Below, in pieces: positions 1 to 7,825 of a stretch of 27,596 nucleotides of DNA. Origin of the DNA: Candidatus Susulua stagnicola (GTDB lineage: Bacteria > Omnitrophota > Gorgyraeia > Duberdicusellales > 4484-171); NCBI GenBank assembly GCA_030765735.1, contig JAVCBZ010000019.1:1-27596 (forward strand). Reading direction: 5' to 3'. The notes beneath the pieces are model-generated. The model had not been told where the DNA came from. It searched no databases and saw nothing but the letters and a program-made list of their open reading frames with translations. A program made the translations under genes and the position numbers. The first letter of the stretch is position 1. Each line of letters starts with the position of its first letter.

Positions 1-374
1 CCAAAAAGAATATTTTTATTCTGTTGTTTTTGTCGTGAAATTAAAATTCTAGGAAATTCTTCATTTGTTATTTCAATATAAGGATAACTTTTATTATCTC
101 TAAGAGAAATATTATACTTTGGCTTTTTTTCTTTAATTAAAGCAGCTTCTAAAATTAAAGCCTGCTCTGGGCTTATACATTCAATATAATCAATATCTTC
201 AATATTTTTTAAAAGGCTATCTGTTTTGGTATCAACTACCTTAGAAAAATAACTTCTAACTCTCTTCCGTAGCGAAGTTGCCTTACCAACATAAATCACC
301 TTGCCTATTTTTGATTTCATAATATAGACACCAGGACTTAATGGTAATTCGTTTACTTTTTCTTTAATATCCAC
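1..374 (-). CDS. uvrC: UvrABC excinuclease subunit C, N-terminal part (3' end beyond window)
   Basis: This is the start of UvrC, the dual-incision nuclease of nucleotide excision repair. Reading the minus strand from a GTG at 374 gives about 124 codons running off the window edge. The N-terminal GIY-YIG nuclease domain is visible: a LSPGVYIM stretch, then KVIYVGKATSLRKRVRSYF, then KKPKYNISLRDNKSYPYI, all hallmarks of UvrC. I chose GTG at 374 because it lies just ahead of the conserved domain; an ATG 18 codons later would cut off the LPLSPGVY motif. The start overlaps the end of murJ by 22 nt, so the two are probably co-transcribed and translationally coupled. The central and C-terminal domains (UVR, RNase H-like, HhH) cannot be seen here. 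Family assignment is firm; the start codon is less certain. Confidence 0.93.
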   Translation of the reverse strand, partial: MDIKEKVNELPLSPGVYIMKSKIGKVIYVGKATSLRKRVRSYFSKVVDTKTDSLLKNIEDIDYIECISPEQALILEAALIKEKKPKYNISLRDNKSYPYIEITNEEFPRILISRQKQQNKNILF

Positions 375-1888
375 TGTTTAAAATAATTAATTTGTTTTAT
401 CTTCAGAATGTATCCAATAGTAATAAATATACCTAATAATAAAATTAGAACAATCAACATATTAATATACTTATTAAAAAGAAGAGAATTTAAGAGGACA
501 CGGGCAACAACACCCATACTAATACTTAACAAAAGAATCTTGAAAAATTCTTTTTTAGTATCTTGGAAATCTATTTTACCTATCTTTTTTATAAACCAAT
601 AATAAAGAAAACAAAAATTAAAACCTGCAGCTAAACTACTGCCTAATGCTACTCCTCCAATTTTTAAAGGAAACATTAAAATTGCGCTTAAAATAATATT
701 AATAACTAATGAAATAGTTGCAATCTTTGCTGGAAGGGTTGTATCTTTTAGGGCATAAAAAGAATTAACTAATAATTTTATGCCACAAAAAAAGAACAAA
801 CCAAAAGAATAAAAGAAAAGAACTGAAGCAGTCATGCTTAAAGAATTAGCATCAAACTTTCCGCGAGCAAAAGTAACATTAATAATATCTTTAGAAGTAA
901 ACAGAAAAAAACTAACTAAAGGAACAATAAAAAAAATAATATTTTGAAAAGAAAAAACAAAAAGCTTCTTAAAGTCGTCCATATTCCCTTTCTTATGATA
1001 AGCTGATAGGTCAACTATAGCAACTCGTGATATTGAAAGAGCAACAAGCGCAAATGGAAGTTGAATCAATCTATTGGCATAATAAACAGAAGCTAATGCT
1101 CCTTGTCCTACTATTGAAACTAGAGAAGAAAACATAGTATCAATAAAAACACTTAAATGATAAACAATGCTAGCCCAAATCCGAGGAATAAACAATTTTA
1201 ACATCCGAATAACTTCGCTTTCTTTCAAAGACTTAAAAAAATTAAATTTAAAAACAAAGCCTTCTCTCTTAAGAAAAATGAAAGGAAAAATTACTTGAAG
1301 GAATCCTGCGACTACCACACAAATGATAAGGATATAATTCTCATAAAATTTGCTAAAAAATATTATTCCAATAATAAAAGAAATATTTAAAAAAATAGGA
1401 TTTATAGCTGGAATAAAAAATTTCTTCAACGAATACAAAAGAGATACAATATTGGCCGAAATACCAATAAGAAAAAGATAAATAAAAGTTATGCGAGTAA
1501 ACGATACTGCCAGATTAAACTTGAAGGTTTCAGCTAAAAAACCAGGAGCAATAATAGTAACCAAAACCTTAGCAAAAATAATACCAAGAATGGTGGCAAC
1601 AAAAAGAATAACCATAAAAAGAGAGATCAAATGATTGCCTATTTCAAACATTCTCTCTTTATTATCTTGATATTCTGAAAGAACTGGAGTAGCTACTGAA
1701 TCCGAAAAACCTTCAGCAAAAATACTCCTAAATATATTAGGTAAACGAAAAGATACAATAAATGCCTCAAGAATTCCCGTAGTACCAAAAAAGTTAGCGA
1801 TTAGTATATCTCTTATAAAACCTAATATTCTCGAGGATAATGTCCCCAAACCTAATATGTATGTATTTTTAACAATTCTTTTAAGCAT
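353..1888 (-). CDS. murJ: Lipid II flippase MurJ (MviN family)
   Basis: This 511-residue polytopic membrane protein belongs to the MurJ/MviN family of the MOP superfamily, which flips lipid II across the inner membrane for peptidoglycan synthesis. The N-terminus reads NTYILGLGTLSSRILGFIRD, the usual MurJ opening helix, followed by FRLPNIFRSIFAEG and ANRLIQLPFALVALSIS, both family signatures. Hydrophobic segments recur along the whole length, as expected for about 14 transmembrane helices, and the length is normal. It is followed by uvrC with a 22-nt overlap. Upstream lies a repeat-rich gap shared with the divergent rpsT gene. No clear Shine-Dalgarno precedes the ATG at 1888. Assignment is confident; substrate specificity is inferred from the family. 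Confidence 0.93.
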   Translation of the reverse strand: MLKRIVKNTYILGLGTLSSRILGFIRDILIANFFGTTGILEAFIVSFRLPNIFRSIFAEGFSDSVATPVLSEYQDNKERMFEIGNHLISLFMVILFVATILGIIFAKVLVTIIAPGFLAETFKFNLAVSFTRITFIYLFLIGISANIVSLLYSLKKFFIPAINPIFLNISFIIGIIFFSKFYENYILIICVVVAGFLQVIFPFIFLKREGFVFKFNFFKSLKESEVIRMLKLFIPRIWASIVYHLSVFIDTMFSSLVSIVGQGALASVYYANRLIQLPFALVALSISRVAIVDLSAYHKKGNMDDFKKLFVFSFQNIIFFIVPLVSFFLFTSKDIINVTFARGKFDANSLSMTASVLFFYSFGLFFFCGIKLLVNSFYALKDTTLPAKIATISLVINIILSAILMFPLKIGGVALGSSLAAGFNFCFLYYWFIKKIGKIDFQDTKKEFFKILLLSISMGVVARVLLNSLLFNKYINMLIVLILLLGIFITIGYILKIKQINYFKQWILKKK

Positions 1889-1909
1889 AAGATTCTTCGT
1901 TCCACTCAG

Positions 1910-2042
1910 AATCTGATCACACAGATTAAAAAGAGATTACAAAGATAAAAAAAGCATTGAAAACTATATAAAAATCACTGTAATCTTCCCCTATCTCTGT
2001 AATCAAGTTCTTTCCATTCTGCACAAAATTCTGGAAAGAACT
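1910..2042. repeat. Cluster of inverted repeats between murJ and rpsT
   Basis: Three inverted repeats crowd this divergent gap. AATCTG/CAGATT (1910-1915 and 1922-1927) is perfect. GATTACAAAGATA at 1935-1947 faces TATCTCTGTAATC at 1992-2004 with one mismatch. AGTTCTTTCCA at 2006-2016 faces TGGAAAGAACT at 2032-2042, an 11-bp perfect pair with a 15-nt loop. The last ends 10 bp before the -35 box of rpsT. None is followed by a T-run in the right direction, so these are not simple terminators. They may be operators or a decayed small repeat element. Confidence 0.55.
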
Positions 2043-2052
2043 AAAAAAAGGC

Positions 2053-2081
2053 TTGACATTATTGTAGTATTTCTATAAAAT
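2053..2081 (+). promoter_or_regulatory. Sigma-70-type promoter for rpsT
   Basis: TTGACA at 2053-2058 and TAAAAT at 2076-2081 are separated by 17 bp, a near-consensus housekeeping promoter. A strong AGGAGG ribosome binding site at 2095-2100 sits 4 nt before the rpsT ATG. Confidence 0.8.
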
Positions 2082-2104
2082 CATCCCTAAAACAAGGAGG
2101 AACA

Positions 2105-2380
2105 ATGCCCCAAAGAAAAACAGCACAAAAAGATTTAAGAAAAAACAAAAAAAGACACGAAAGAAATTTAGTTATTAAGCAAAATGTAAAAGACACAATA
2201 AAAAAGCTTAAAAAGGCTATAGTTTCTAAGGATGATTCAACTAAGGAAAAAGCTCTAACAGCAGTATATAAAGTTCTCGATAGAGCTGCATCTAAAAATA
2301 TGTTACATCCAAATAAAGCATCTCGAAAGAAGAGTCGTCTTACTAAGTTAGCAAATAAAACTACTTCTAAATCTTCTTAA
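2105..2380 (+). CDS. rpsT: 30S ribosomal protein S20
   Basis: This 91-residue, lysine-rich, all-helical protein is bacterial S20, which binds 16S rRNA early in assembly of the small subunit. Visible family features are the basic start (QRKTAQKDLRKNKKRHERN), the central KDTIKKLKKAI helix, and the C-terminal DRAASKNMLHPNKASRKKSRL block that is diagnostic for S20. It has its own promoter and an ideal AGGAGG site. It faces the end of holA across about 70 nt with no clear terminator. The holA-rpsT neighbourhood is widespread in bacteria, which supports both calls. Confidence 0.96.
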   Translation: MPQRKTAQKDLRKNKKRHERNLVIKQNVKDTIKKLKKAIVSKDDSTKEKALTAVYKVLDRAASKNMLHPNKASRKKSRLTKLANKTTSKSS

Positions 2381-2450
2381 GCGTTAATTCAACAAACTTC
2401 TAAAATATCAATGAGCAGATAGCTCTTTAATCAAGAGGTTAAGTCGCTAT

Positions 2451-3143
2451 TTAATGATGCCCAAGAACTTTTGTTAAAAGTGACTCAATAACCAAACGAG
2501 AGTCCAAACCTTTTTCTTTTATCGCTCGATCTGCTTCCCACAAATATTTAAAATATTTATCTTTTTTGGCAGGATCTTTAAGAAATGAAATCTTACTAAC
2601 TAAAATTCCTATAATTTGAGGCCCTAGTATTCTATCTTTAGAGCCACCAGCAAATAGCTTTTCAGTAATATAGACGGATTCTGACAAATTATTTTTTCGC
2701 AAGCTTGCCATAAAGTCCTCTATCGTAACCTGTCCTTTAATTGAAGCCACTTTAGATAAAGTAGCCTTTTTTAAAACAGAAACAAAAAAATCATCATTAA
2801 CGAACTTTTTATTTTTTTGAAATTGATAATAATCTTTATCTGTTTCAAAAATAAGATAATTATTAGATAATATCCTATCTAAATTAGTAAAAAGAAATTT
2901 CCTTATCTCTACAGGTAAATCGTCTACATTCTTAAAAATTATTATTTTATTTTTCCCAAAAGAAGTAGTAAAAAGCTTTTCTCCTAAATCTTTAGCATTC
3001 GCTTCTTTACTATAAACTATAAGGTTATTAAAAGATGAGGCTTTTTCTTTTAATATTCTTTTCTTTATATTCTCTATAACACGTTGGCGTTGTGAAAAGT
3101 CAGTTCCTACAATTAAAAAAACTCTTTCCCTGATGTTTACCAT
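2451..3143 (-). CDS. holA: Probable DNA polymerase III delta subunit (short form)
   Basis: Delta is the clamp-loader subunit that opens the beta sliding clamp. The N-terminus has the expected nucleotide-fold strand (RVFLIVGTDFSQRQRVIENIKK), then KNKIIIFKNVDDL and NNYLIFETD, which match the delta N-terminal domain layout. The C-terminal helical part (SKISFLKDPAKKDKYFKYLWEADRAIKEKGLDSRLVIES, seen in pieces) resembles the collar domain, including the 'W/A-D-x-x-I-K' helix. At 230 residues it is about 100 shorter than typical HolA, so the middle lid region seems reduced. The start overlaps lptE by 7 nt. Placement after lptE (as in enterobacteria) and next to rpsT (as in Bacillus) supports the call more than sequence identity alone. 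Confidence is moderate. Confidence 0.68.
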   Translation of the reverse strand: MVNIRERVFLIVGTDFSQRQRVIENIKKRILKEKASSFNNLIVYSKEANAKDLGEKLFTTSFGKNKIIIFKNVDDLPVEIRKFLFTNLDRILSNNYLIFETDKDYYQFQKNKKFVNDDFFVSVLKKATLSKVASIKGQVTIEDFMASLRKNNLSESVYITEKLFAGGSKDRILGPQIIGILVSKISFLKDPAKKDKYFKYLWEADRAIKEKGLDSRLVIESLLTKVLGHH

Positions 3144-3679
3144 TCTTCTGTAACTGCCTCACATATTCTTCTAGCCGTATCATCTATTAAATCTAACTGA
3201 GCAGCGCTTTCACTTGTTCGAACAATACCATCATTATCATCAGGAATACTATCAAGATAATAAGTCGCTTCTCCACTAACGTTCTTATCTTGCAATACTT
3301 TTCCATCACCATCTGTAAGTTTTATATGAGTATTTAAACGCAGTCTTTGCTCATCTACTTCATCTGCATTATTGTAACGCAAAGTATCCCGGCTATAATC
3401 ATTAACAGTACAAACGAGGTTAAGCGCTTTTGGATCTTCACTTACCACCCTAAGATTTCCCTCGATATTAAACTTACTGACTATCTCATTAGTTAATCTA
3501 TTTTCAATCAAAATAGGAAAACTGGTATAATCTGAATATTTTCTATTTTCAGAAGTAATATTTATATTATTTATTACTGGCTTAATTACTATTGTGTTTT
3601 GCGTATAAACAAAACCTCGAGTAGTATATCCACAACCAATTATAATAAAAAATAATAAAACTAAAAATTTTTTCATCAT
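3137..3679 (-). CDS. lptE: LPS-assembly lipoprotein LptE
   Basis: LptE is the outer-membrane lipoprotein that plugs the LptD barrel during lipopolysaccharide export. The protein opens with a lipoprotein signal peptide: a hydrophobic run ending in lipobox IIGC, with the acylated cysteine at residue 16, followed by GYTTRG as in many LptE proteins. Later parts (FPILIENRLTNEIVSKF, LVCTVNDYSRDTLRYN, LDLIDDTARRICEAVTEEW) match the LptE fold of alternating strands and helices. An AGGAGG site is 2 nt before the first ATG (3679) and 5 nt before the second (3676), so the second ATG is the likelier start. It overlaps holA by 7 nt and follows the BamD-like gene, together forming an envelope-biogenesis unit. 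It implies an LPS-type outer membrane. Confidence 0.87.
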   Translation of the reverse strand: MMKKFLVLLFFIIIGCGYTTRGFVYTQNTIVIKPVINNINITSENRKYSDYTSFPILIENRLTNEIVSKFNIEGNLRVVSEDPKALNLVCTVNDYSRDTLRYNNADEVDEQRLRLNTHIKLTDGDGKVLQDKNVSGEATYYLDSIPDDNDGIVRTSESAAQLDLIDDTARRICEAVTEEW

Positions 3680-3716
3680 TGCCTCCTGAAACTTTTTTTA
3701 TTTTATCTTTACTTAA

Positions 3717-4970
3717 TTACCAAAACCAGAATTTCTTTTTATTCTCTTTTCTCTCTTGTTGTTTTCTCTTTCGAGCTTCTTCTTTTAAGGCTTTCTTCCT
3801 AGCTTTGATCTTATTCTTTTCCTTTATCTTTTCTTGCTTCCTTTTAGCCTTATCATCTTTAAGTGCTTGTTTTCTTGCTAACTTAGCTTCTTTAACCTCT
3901 CTCTTCTTATCTATCTTCTCTCGTCTCTCTTCTACCTTCTCTCGCCTCTTGTCTACTTTAGCTTCCCTAACTGCTTTTGCTTCCACCTTTTTCTCTTGCT
4001 TCTTAAATTCACTTTTTGTAAGATTTCTTCGAATCAACAACTCTAGTTCTTCAATACTCTCAACAGCAAAAGTATAATAATCACTATTAGGATAATTTTT
4101 AACCACCTTTTTATAATAAATTATACTACTTCTATATTGGTCTTGGTTTTCATAAAACTCTCCAGTATCAAATAATTTCTTTGCCTCTTTATTTCTTAAA
4201 ACCTTAAGTTGATCTTCTGCTTCTTCAGAAATCTTTTCTTCAGGGTGCTCTCTTATAAACTCATCAAGCCTACTTGTTGCTTCTTGAAGATATGAAGAAT
4301 CATAATCAGCTCCAGAAAAAGCTCTTGAAGTCGCTAGGGCTAATTGATATTTTCCTGGTGCAGCCCATTCGCTATCTGAATAATCATCTATAACTTTTTG
4401 AAAAGCTATTCTAGATTCTTCATATCGCCCTAATTGGAAAAATATCATTCCTAATTTATATTGAGCTCTAGGTGCATACTCTGAATATGGTACTTTATCA
4501 ACGATTCCTCTAAATATCTGGATTGAAGGATGTTCCACAAAGTCATAAACAGATAATCCCAACCATTCCTTACTCTCTCTATTCAAGAAATATTCCCCAA
4601 TGTTATATTCCCTCTCAACTATTTCATTTATTCGCTGGCTATTTGGGTAGGAATCAATTAATTTCTGATACTCTAGGAAGGCTTCGTAAGATTTATCAAA
4701 CTTCTCCAAGCACCTAGCTAAATAATATTGAGCTTCAGCAGCTTCCTTAGCATCAGGATAATTAACTAAAAGCTTTTTGAATTCTTCATAAGCCTCTTTA
4801 TACTCATCTTCATTAAAATACTTAACAGCTTGTTTATATTGAAGATAAGGAGTAGCTAAGGCAGCATATTTAGGATTTTTCCATTTTTGAGTCTTTGGAG
4901 ACCATATCCAAAATGGATATGCCTCAAAGGAAAAAAGAAGTAAAATCAAAAGAATTATGCTCTTTCTCAT
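3717..4970 (-). CDS. BamD-like TPR outer-membrane assembly protein with long charged tail
   Basis: The protein has a signal peptide-like start (MRKSIILLILLLFSFEAYPFWIW), a WSPKTQKWKNPKYA segment, then about five TPR-type repeats up to about residue 310. Tandem phrases such as YKEAYEEFKKLLVNYPDAKEA and YEESRIAFQKVIDDYSDSEWA are typical of BamD/YfiO. No lipobox cysteine is present, unlike classical BamD. The last 100 residues are almost entirely K, E, R and A, forming a single charged helix that ends in the aromatic motif FWFW. I start at ATG 4970, not at an upstream in-frame TTG at 5006, because that TTG is part of a near-perfect promoter. The gene precedes lptE, fitting a role in outer-membrane assembly. 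Family role is inferred; the tail's role is unknown. Confidence 0.8.
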   Translation of the reverse strand: MRKSIILLILLLFSFEAYPFWIWSPKTQKWKNPKYAALATPYLQYKQAVKYFNEDEYKEAYEEFKKLLVNYPDAKEAAEAQYYLARCLEKFDKSYEAFLEYQKLIDSYPNSQRINEIVEREYNIGEYFLNRESKEWLGLSVYDFVEHPSIQIFRGIVDKVPYSEYAPRAQYKLGMIFFQLGRYEESRIAFQKVIDDYSDSEWAAPGKYQLALATSRAFSGADYDSSYLQEATSRLDEFIREHPEEKISEEAEDQLKVLRNKEAKKLFDTGEFYENQDQYRSSIIYYKKVVKNYPNSDYYTFAVESIEELELLIRRNLTKSEFKKQEKKVEAKAVREAKVDKRREKVEERREKIDKKREVKEAKLARKQALKDDKAKRKQEKIKEKNKIKARKKALKEEARKRKQQERKENKKKFWFW

Positions 4971-4977
4971 AGAAAAA

Positions 4978-5006
4978 ACTATATCAGAAGGCTTGTTCCT
5001 TGTCAA
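4978..5006 (-). promoter_or_regulatory. Strong promoter placed 7 nt before the BamD-like ATG
   Basis: On the minus strand TTGACA (5006-5001) and TATAGT (4983-4978) are 17 bp apart. Only 7 nt separate the -10 box from ATG 4970, so transcription should begin at or within a base or two of the start codon, giving a leaderless mRNA. No Shine-Dalgarno is present. It starts an internal transcript for the BamD-like gene, lptE and holA inside the longer leuS run. Confidence 0.72.
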
Positions 5007-5031
5007 ACCATTAAATGTGCTGAGTTTTGCC

Positions 5032-6462
5032 TTAAGCTTTAGGCCTAATGCTCTTATTTTTAAAGAAAAAATAAGTTAGAACTACTCCTAAAATTAAATA
5101 ATAGATAATTATAGCTTTAAAAGAAAAATCGTAAAAAATAAACGAAAATTTTATTGACCCCAAACTTTGAACCAAATTAATAAAGCCTGATATAAGCAAA
5201 GACAATACTTCTCCAAAAGATTGGGCTATGAATTTAAAAGGAGAAAAAATCAATAAAAGAAAATTAACCGCTAAAATAAAAGTAAAAAAAGGAATTAAAA
5301 TAAGATTATAAAAAATACTTAAAATATATATTTTTCCGAAATAATAAGAAACTACTGGAGTTAGGAAAAGAGTTACAAAAAAAGAACAAAAAAACATTTG
5401 CTTTAGATAATTCAACCATGCTATCTTCATTGACTTTATATTAAATATTTTAAAACTTATAATCATAGCAAATACAGAAATAAATGATAACTGAAATCCA
5501 ATCGCAAAGAGAGACGAAGAATCTAAAAATAAAGCAATAAAACCGGCTAAAGCTAAAGAATTCAACAGATTAGCTTTTCTCTGAAAGAAAAAACTAAAAA
5601 CAAATATCGAATACATAGTAACAGCTCGCAAAGTAGAAGAACTAGCTCCAGTAAGAAAAGTATAAAAACAAAGAAATACTAAAGAACCAATAAGTGAAAC
5701 TCTAAATTTTATATTAAAAAGTCTCAATATAAAAAATAAAACCAACGAAGTAAACCCTAGATGTAATCCACTTATGGCTAGGAGATGAGACACACCGGCA
5801 TTAGAAAAAACCTTTTTCTCTTTACCTAAAAGCTCCTTTCTCCCTAAAAATACTCCGCTTAAAAACCTATATCCCTGACTTGAGCAATTTTCCTTAAAGG
5901 TATTAAGAATATATTTAGATGACTTTATTGTAAATTGAGTCCAAATTCCTAAAGGTAATTCTTTAACATCAACGTCTTTCTTGATATTTAAAGAATAATA
6001 TGAATAATCACGATATTTTCTTTTAGCTATTTTACCCACAAATTGGTAATATCTTAGATAATCCATAATCTGGGTATAATCGCTAACCTTTACTTTAAGT
6101 TTTAAGGAATGAGAGTTTATTTTTTTCACTTCAGCAGTAAAAGTATTCTTATTAGCTCCTTCTTTAGGTAAAGAAATAACTTTTAAAGTAATAATACTTT
6201 CTTTTTTAAGGAATTTATTGCTAATTTGAGATGATGAAGAAAGATGCCACAAAGCTCCTAAAGAAAGCAAAAAAAATAAAATAAAGATATCTGAAAATAA
6301 TAATTTCTGTTTTTTATAGAAAAAAATTATTAAAATAGAAAAAAGTACACAGCTAATAAAGAATGCCCAAAACAATAAAATAAACTTACCAAAAACAACT
6401 CCAATTGAAAAAGCAATAAAAATGCAAAATGGCAATAAATGACTAAAACTCTTGGTTTTCAT
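5032..6462 (-). CDS. comEC: ComEC/Rec2 family DNA-uptake channel, lacking the C-terminal nuclease domain
   Basis: ComEC forms the inner-membrane channel through which single-stranded DNA enters during natural transformation. The 476-residue protein begins with hydrophobic helices and an N-terminal soluble region (residues 85-175, DUF4131-like), then the Competence domain. The key motif HLLAISGLHLGF is at residues 226-237, followed by many transmembrane helices to the end. The metallo-beta-lactamase-like domain that many ComEC proteins carry at the C-terminus is absent; the protein simply ends after the last helix. It lies two genes after comEA, a normal pairing. There is no Shine-Dalgarno near ATG 6462. 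Family assignment is firm; competence in this organism is inferred and would also require pilus genes not seen here. Confidence 0.9.
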   Translation of the reverse strand: MKTKSFSHLLPFCIFIAFSIGVVFGKFILLFWAFFISCVLFSILIIFFYKKQKLLFSDIFILFFLLSLGALWHLSSSSQISNKFLKKESIITLKVISLPKEGANKNTFTAEVKKINSHSLKLKVKVSDYTQIMDYLRYYQFVGKIAKRKYRDYSYYSLNIKKDVDVKELPLGIWTQFTIKSSKYILNTFKENCSSQGYRFLSGVFLGRKELLGKEKKVFSNAGVSHLLAISGLHLGFTSLVLFFILRLFNIKFRVSLIGSLVFLCFYTFLTGASSSTLRAVTMYSIFVFSFFFQRKANLLNSLALAGFIALFLDSSSLFAIGFQLSFISVFAMIISFKIFNIKSMKIAWLNYLKQMFFCSFFVTLFLTPVVSYYFGKIYILSIFYNLILIPFFTFILAVNFLLLIFSPFKFIAQSFGEVLSLLISGFINLVQSLGSIKFSFIFYDFSFKAIIIYYLILGVVLTYFFFKNKSIRPKA

Positions 6463-6506
6463 TTTAGAGAGTTGTCAAAAATATAATTATTTTAATACTC
6501 TTATTG

Positions 6507-7454
6507 CTACAAAGTGATACAACCTGGCACAGTTTTACAAGGACCTTTAATTTTATCAAATCTACTATTTTTTATTTTAGTTAAAAAATTTTTTCTCCTC
6601 AGACCAGAATAAATTTCCTTTAACGACTTCTCGTGAACATTACCAAAAACTAATTCATTATTTGAATCCCTGCAACAAGCATACCATGACCCATCAGGAG
6701 CCAGAAAAATACTAGTTTCTATCATATTGATCAAAGGACATTTTAACCCTTTAGTAGAAATTTTTGCTTTTAATATTGATTTTCTCTCAGCCCAGCCAAA
6801 AATTTTATTTCTTGCTACTCCATCAGATCTCGGTCTTAGAAATATCTTAACCTTTTTCTTAATTTGCTCATAATCATCAGGAATATTAATAAGTGACTTA
6901 TCTTTTAACTTACTAGGATAAAAACCAAAATTATCATGAATCTTAGTAATATAATCATTAAGTGTGGCAACTCGAATTGAAAGAATTATATTTGACCCAT
7001 AAGCAGATCTGCAATTAACAAAATTAGCTAAATTTCTCATGGTCCTCTTTATGTCTAAACCTTTAACGTGATAATAATTAGCTTCATCCTTGCCATCTAT
7101 GTTGCACCAAACAGAATCAATAAGATTCTTTGATATAAAAATCTTGGATAAACGAGAAGAAAAATTAAAAAAATTAGTAAATACTTCTATGAAAACATTG
7201 GGAAGCTTTTCTCTTATATAGATTGATATTTTCAAAATATCTGGATTTAGGAAACAATCTCCATTCTCTCCTAACTGTACTTTTTTTATACAATGATCCT
7301 CTTTAAACTCTGGAGAAGCTACTTCATCAATTATTTTTTTTACAGTTTCAAAAGACATATGCTTTTTTTTAATTCTTCGTCCTCTATCTGTGGGACACAT
7401 AATGCAATTAGCTACACAAGCCGAAGACAAAGATAAATTTAAATTTGTAATCAT
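6507..7454 (-). CDS. Radical SAM protein with SPASM-like C-terminal cysteines
   Basis: The 315-residue protein carries the CxxxCxxC iron-sulfur motif at C13, C17 and C20 (CVANCIMC), which binds the cluster used to cleave S-adenosylmethionine. VQLGENGDCFLNPDI resembles the GE-type motif after the first strands. The C-terminal part has further cysteines (KGLKCPL, WYACCRDS, GPCKTVPGC) and the phrase LVFGNVHEKSLKEIYSGLRRKNF, typical of SPASM or twitch domains that hold auxiliary clusters. Substrate cannot be told; relatives modify peptides, sugars or cofactors. Its ATG overlaps the stop of comEA by 4 nt (ATGA), so it is coupled to comEA and precedes comEC. That position between two competence genes is unusual and may be coincidental. 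Confidence 0.82.
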   Translation of the reverse strand: MITNLNLSLSSACVANCIMCPTDRGRRIKKKHMSFETVKKIIDEVASPEFKEDHCIKKVQLGENGDCFLNPDILKISIYIREKLPNVFIEVFTNFFNFSSRLSKIFISKNLIDSVWCNIDGKDEANYYHVKGLDIKRTMRNLANFVNCRSAYGSNIILSIRVATLNDYITKIHDNFGFYPSKLKDKSLINIPDDYEQIKKKVKIFLRPRSDGVARNKIFGWAERKSILKAKISTKGLKCPLINMIETSIFLAPDGSWYACCRDSNNELVFGNVHEKSLKEIYSGLRRKNFLTKIKNSRFDKIKGPCKTVPGCITL

Positions 7455-7786
7455 AACCTTAATCCTAATTCCTTCAATCTTTCAAATTTTTTACTTCCAA
7501 TTCCTTTAATTTTTTTTAAATCATCTAACTTTTTAAATTTACCAAATTCATTACGATATTTAACAATTCTAATAGCAATCACTTCACCTACACCGGGCAT
7601 ACTCTGTAAACTGTCTACATTAGCAGTATTTATATTAATAACTTGAATTTGATCAATAACTTCAATAGGTTCAATAGGTTCAATTGCTAACGAACTTATG
7701 TTAAGAAATCTTAACAAACTTGCAACTAAAATAAAAAAACCTATAAAAAGAAGCACTTTGCGTTCTTGGCGAGTAAGATGAAGCAT
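7451..7786 (-). CDS. comEA: ComEA-like helix-hairpin-helix DNA-binding protein
   Basis: The 111-residue protein has one N-terminal membrane helix (about residues 12-28, KVLLFIGFFILVASLLRFL) and a C-terminal helix-hairpin-helix domain. The domain begins with ININTANVDSLQSMPGVGE and repeats the pattern at LDDLKKIKGIGSKKFERL, the two GxG hairpins expected for ComEA. ComEA captures incoming double-stranded DNA at the periplasmic side and passes it to ComEC, which is encoded two genes downstream. The gene follows leuS by 39 nt and overlaps the radical SAM gene by 4 nt. Short secreted HhH proteins of this kind may also serve DNA repair, but the comEC neighbour favours DNA uptake. Confidence 0.87.
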   Translation of the reverse strand: MLHLTRQERKVLLFIGFFILVASLLRFLNISSLAIEPIEPIEVIDQIQVININTANVDSLQSMPGVGEVIAIRIVKYRNEFGKFKKLDDLKKIKGIGSKKFERLKELGLRL

Positions 7787-7825
7787 AACTTTACAAAAAT
7801 CTCAAAAACAGGAAAAAATTATAGT

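Noticed and set aside
2381..2450. Possible terminator between rpsT and holA
   Set aside because: Small stems such as CTCTT/AAGAG are present but without a T-run on either strand.
3679..4077. 132-aa plus-strand ORF rich in S, L and F
   Set aside because: It is the mirror of the K/E/R-rich tail of the BamD-like gene; low-complexity codons keep the opposite strand open.
4971..5006. TTG-initiated extension of the BamD-like protein
   Set aside because: The extension consists of a promoter (TTGACA-17-TATAGT) and would spoil an otherwise clean signal peptide.
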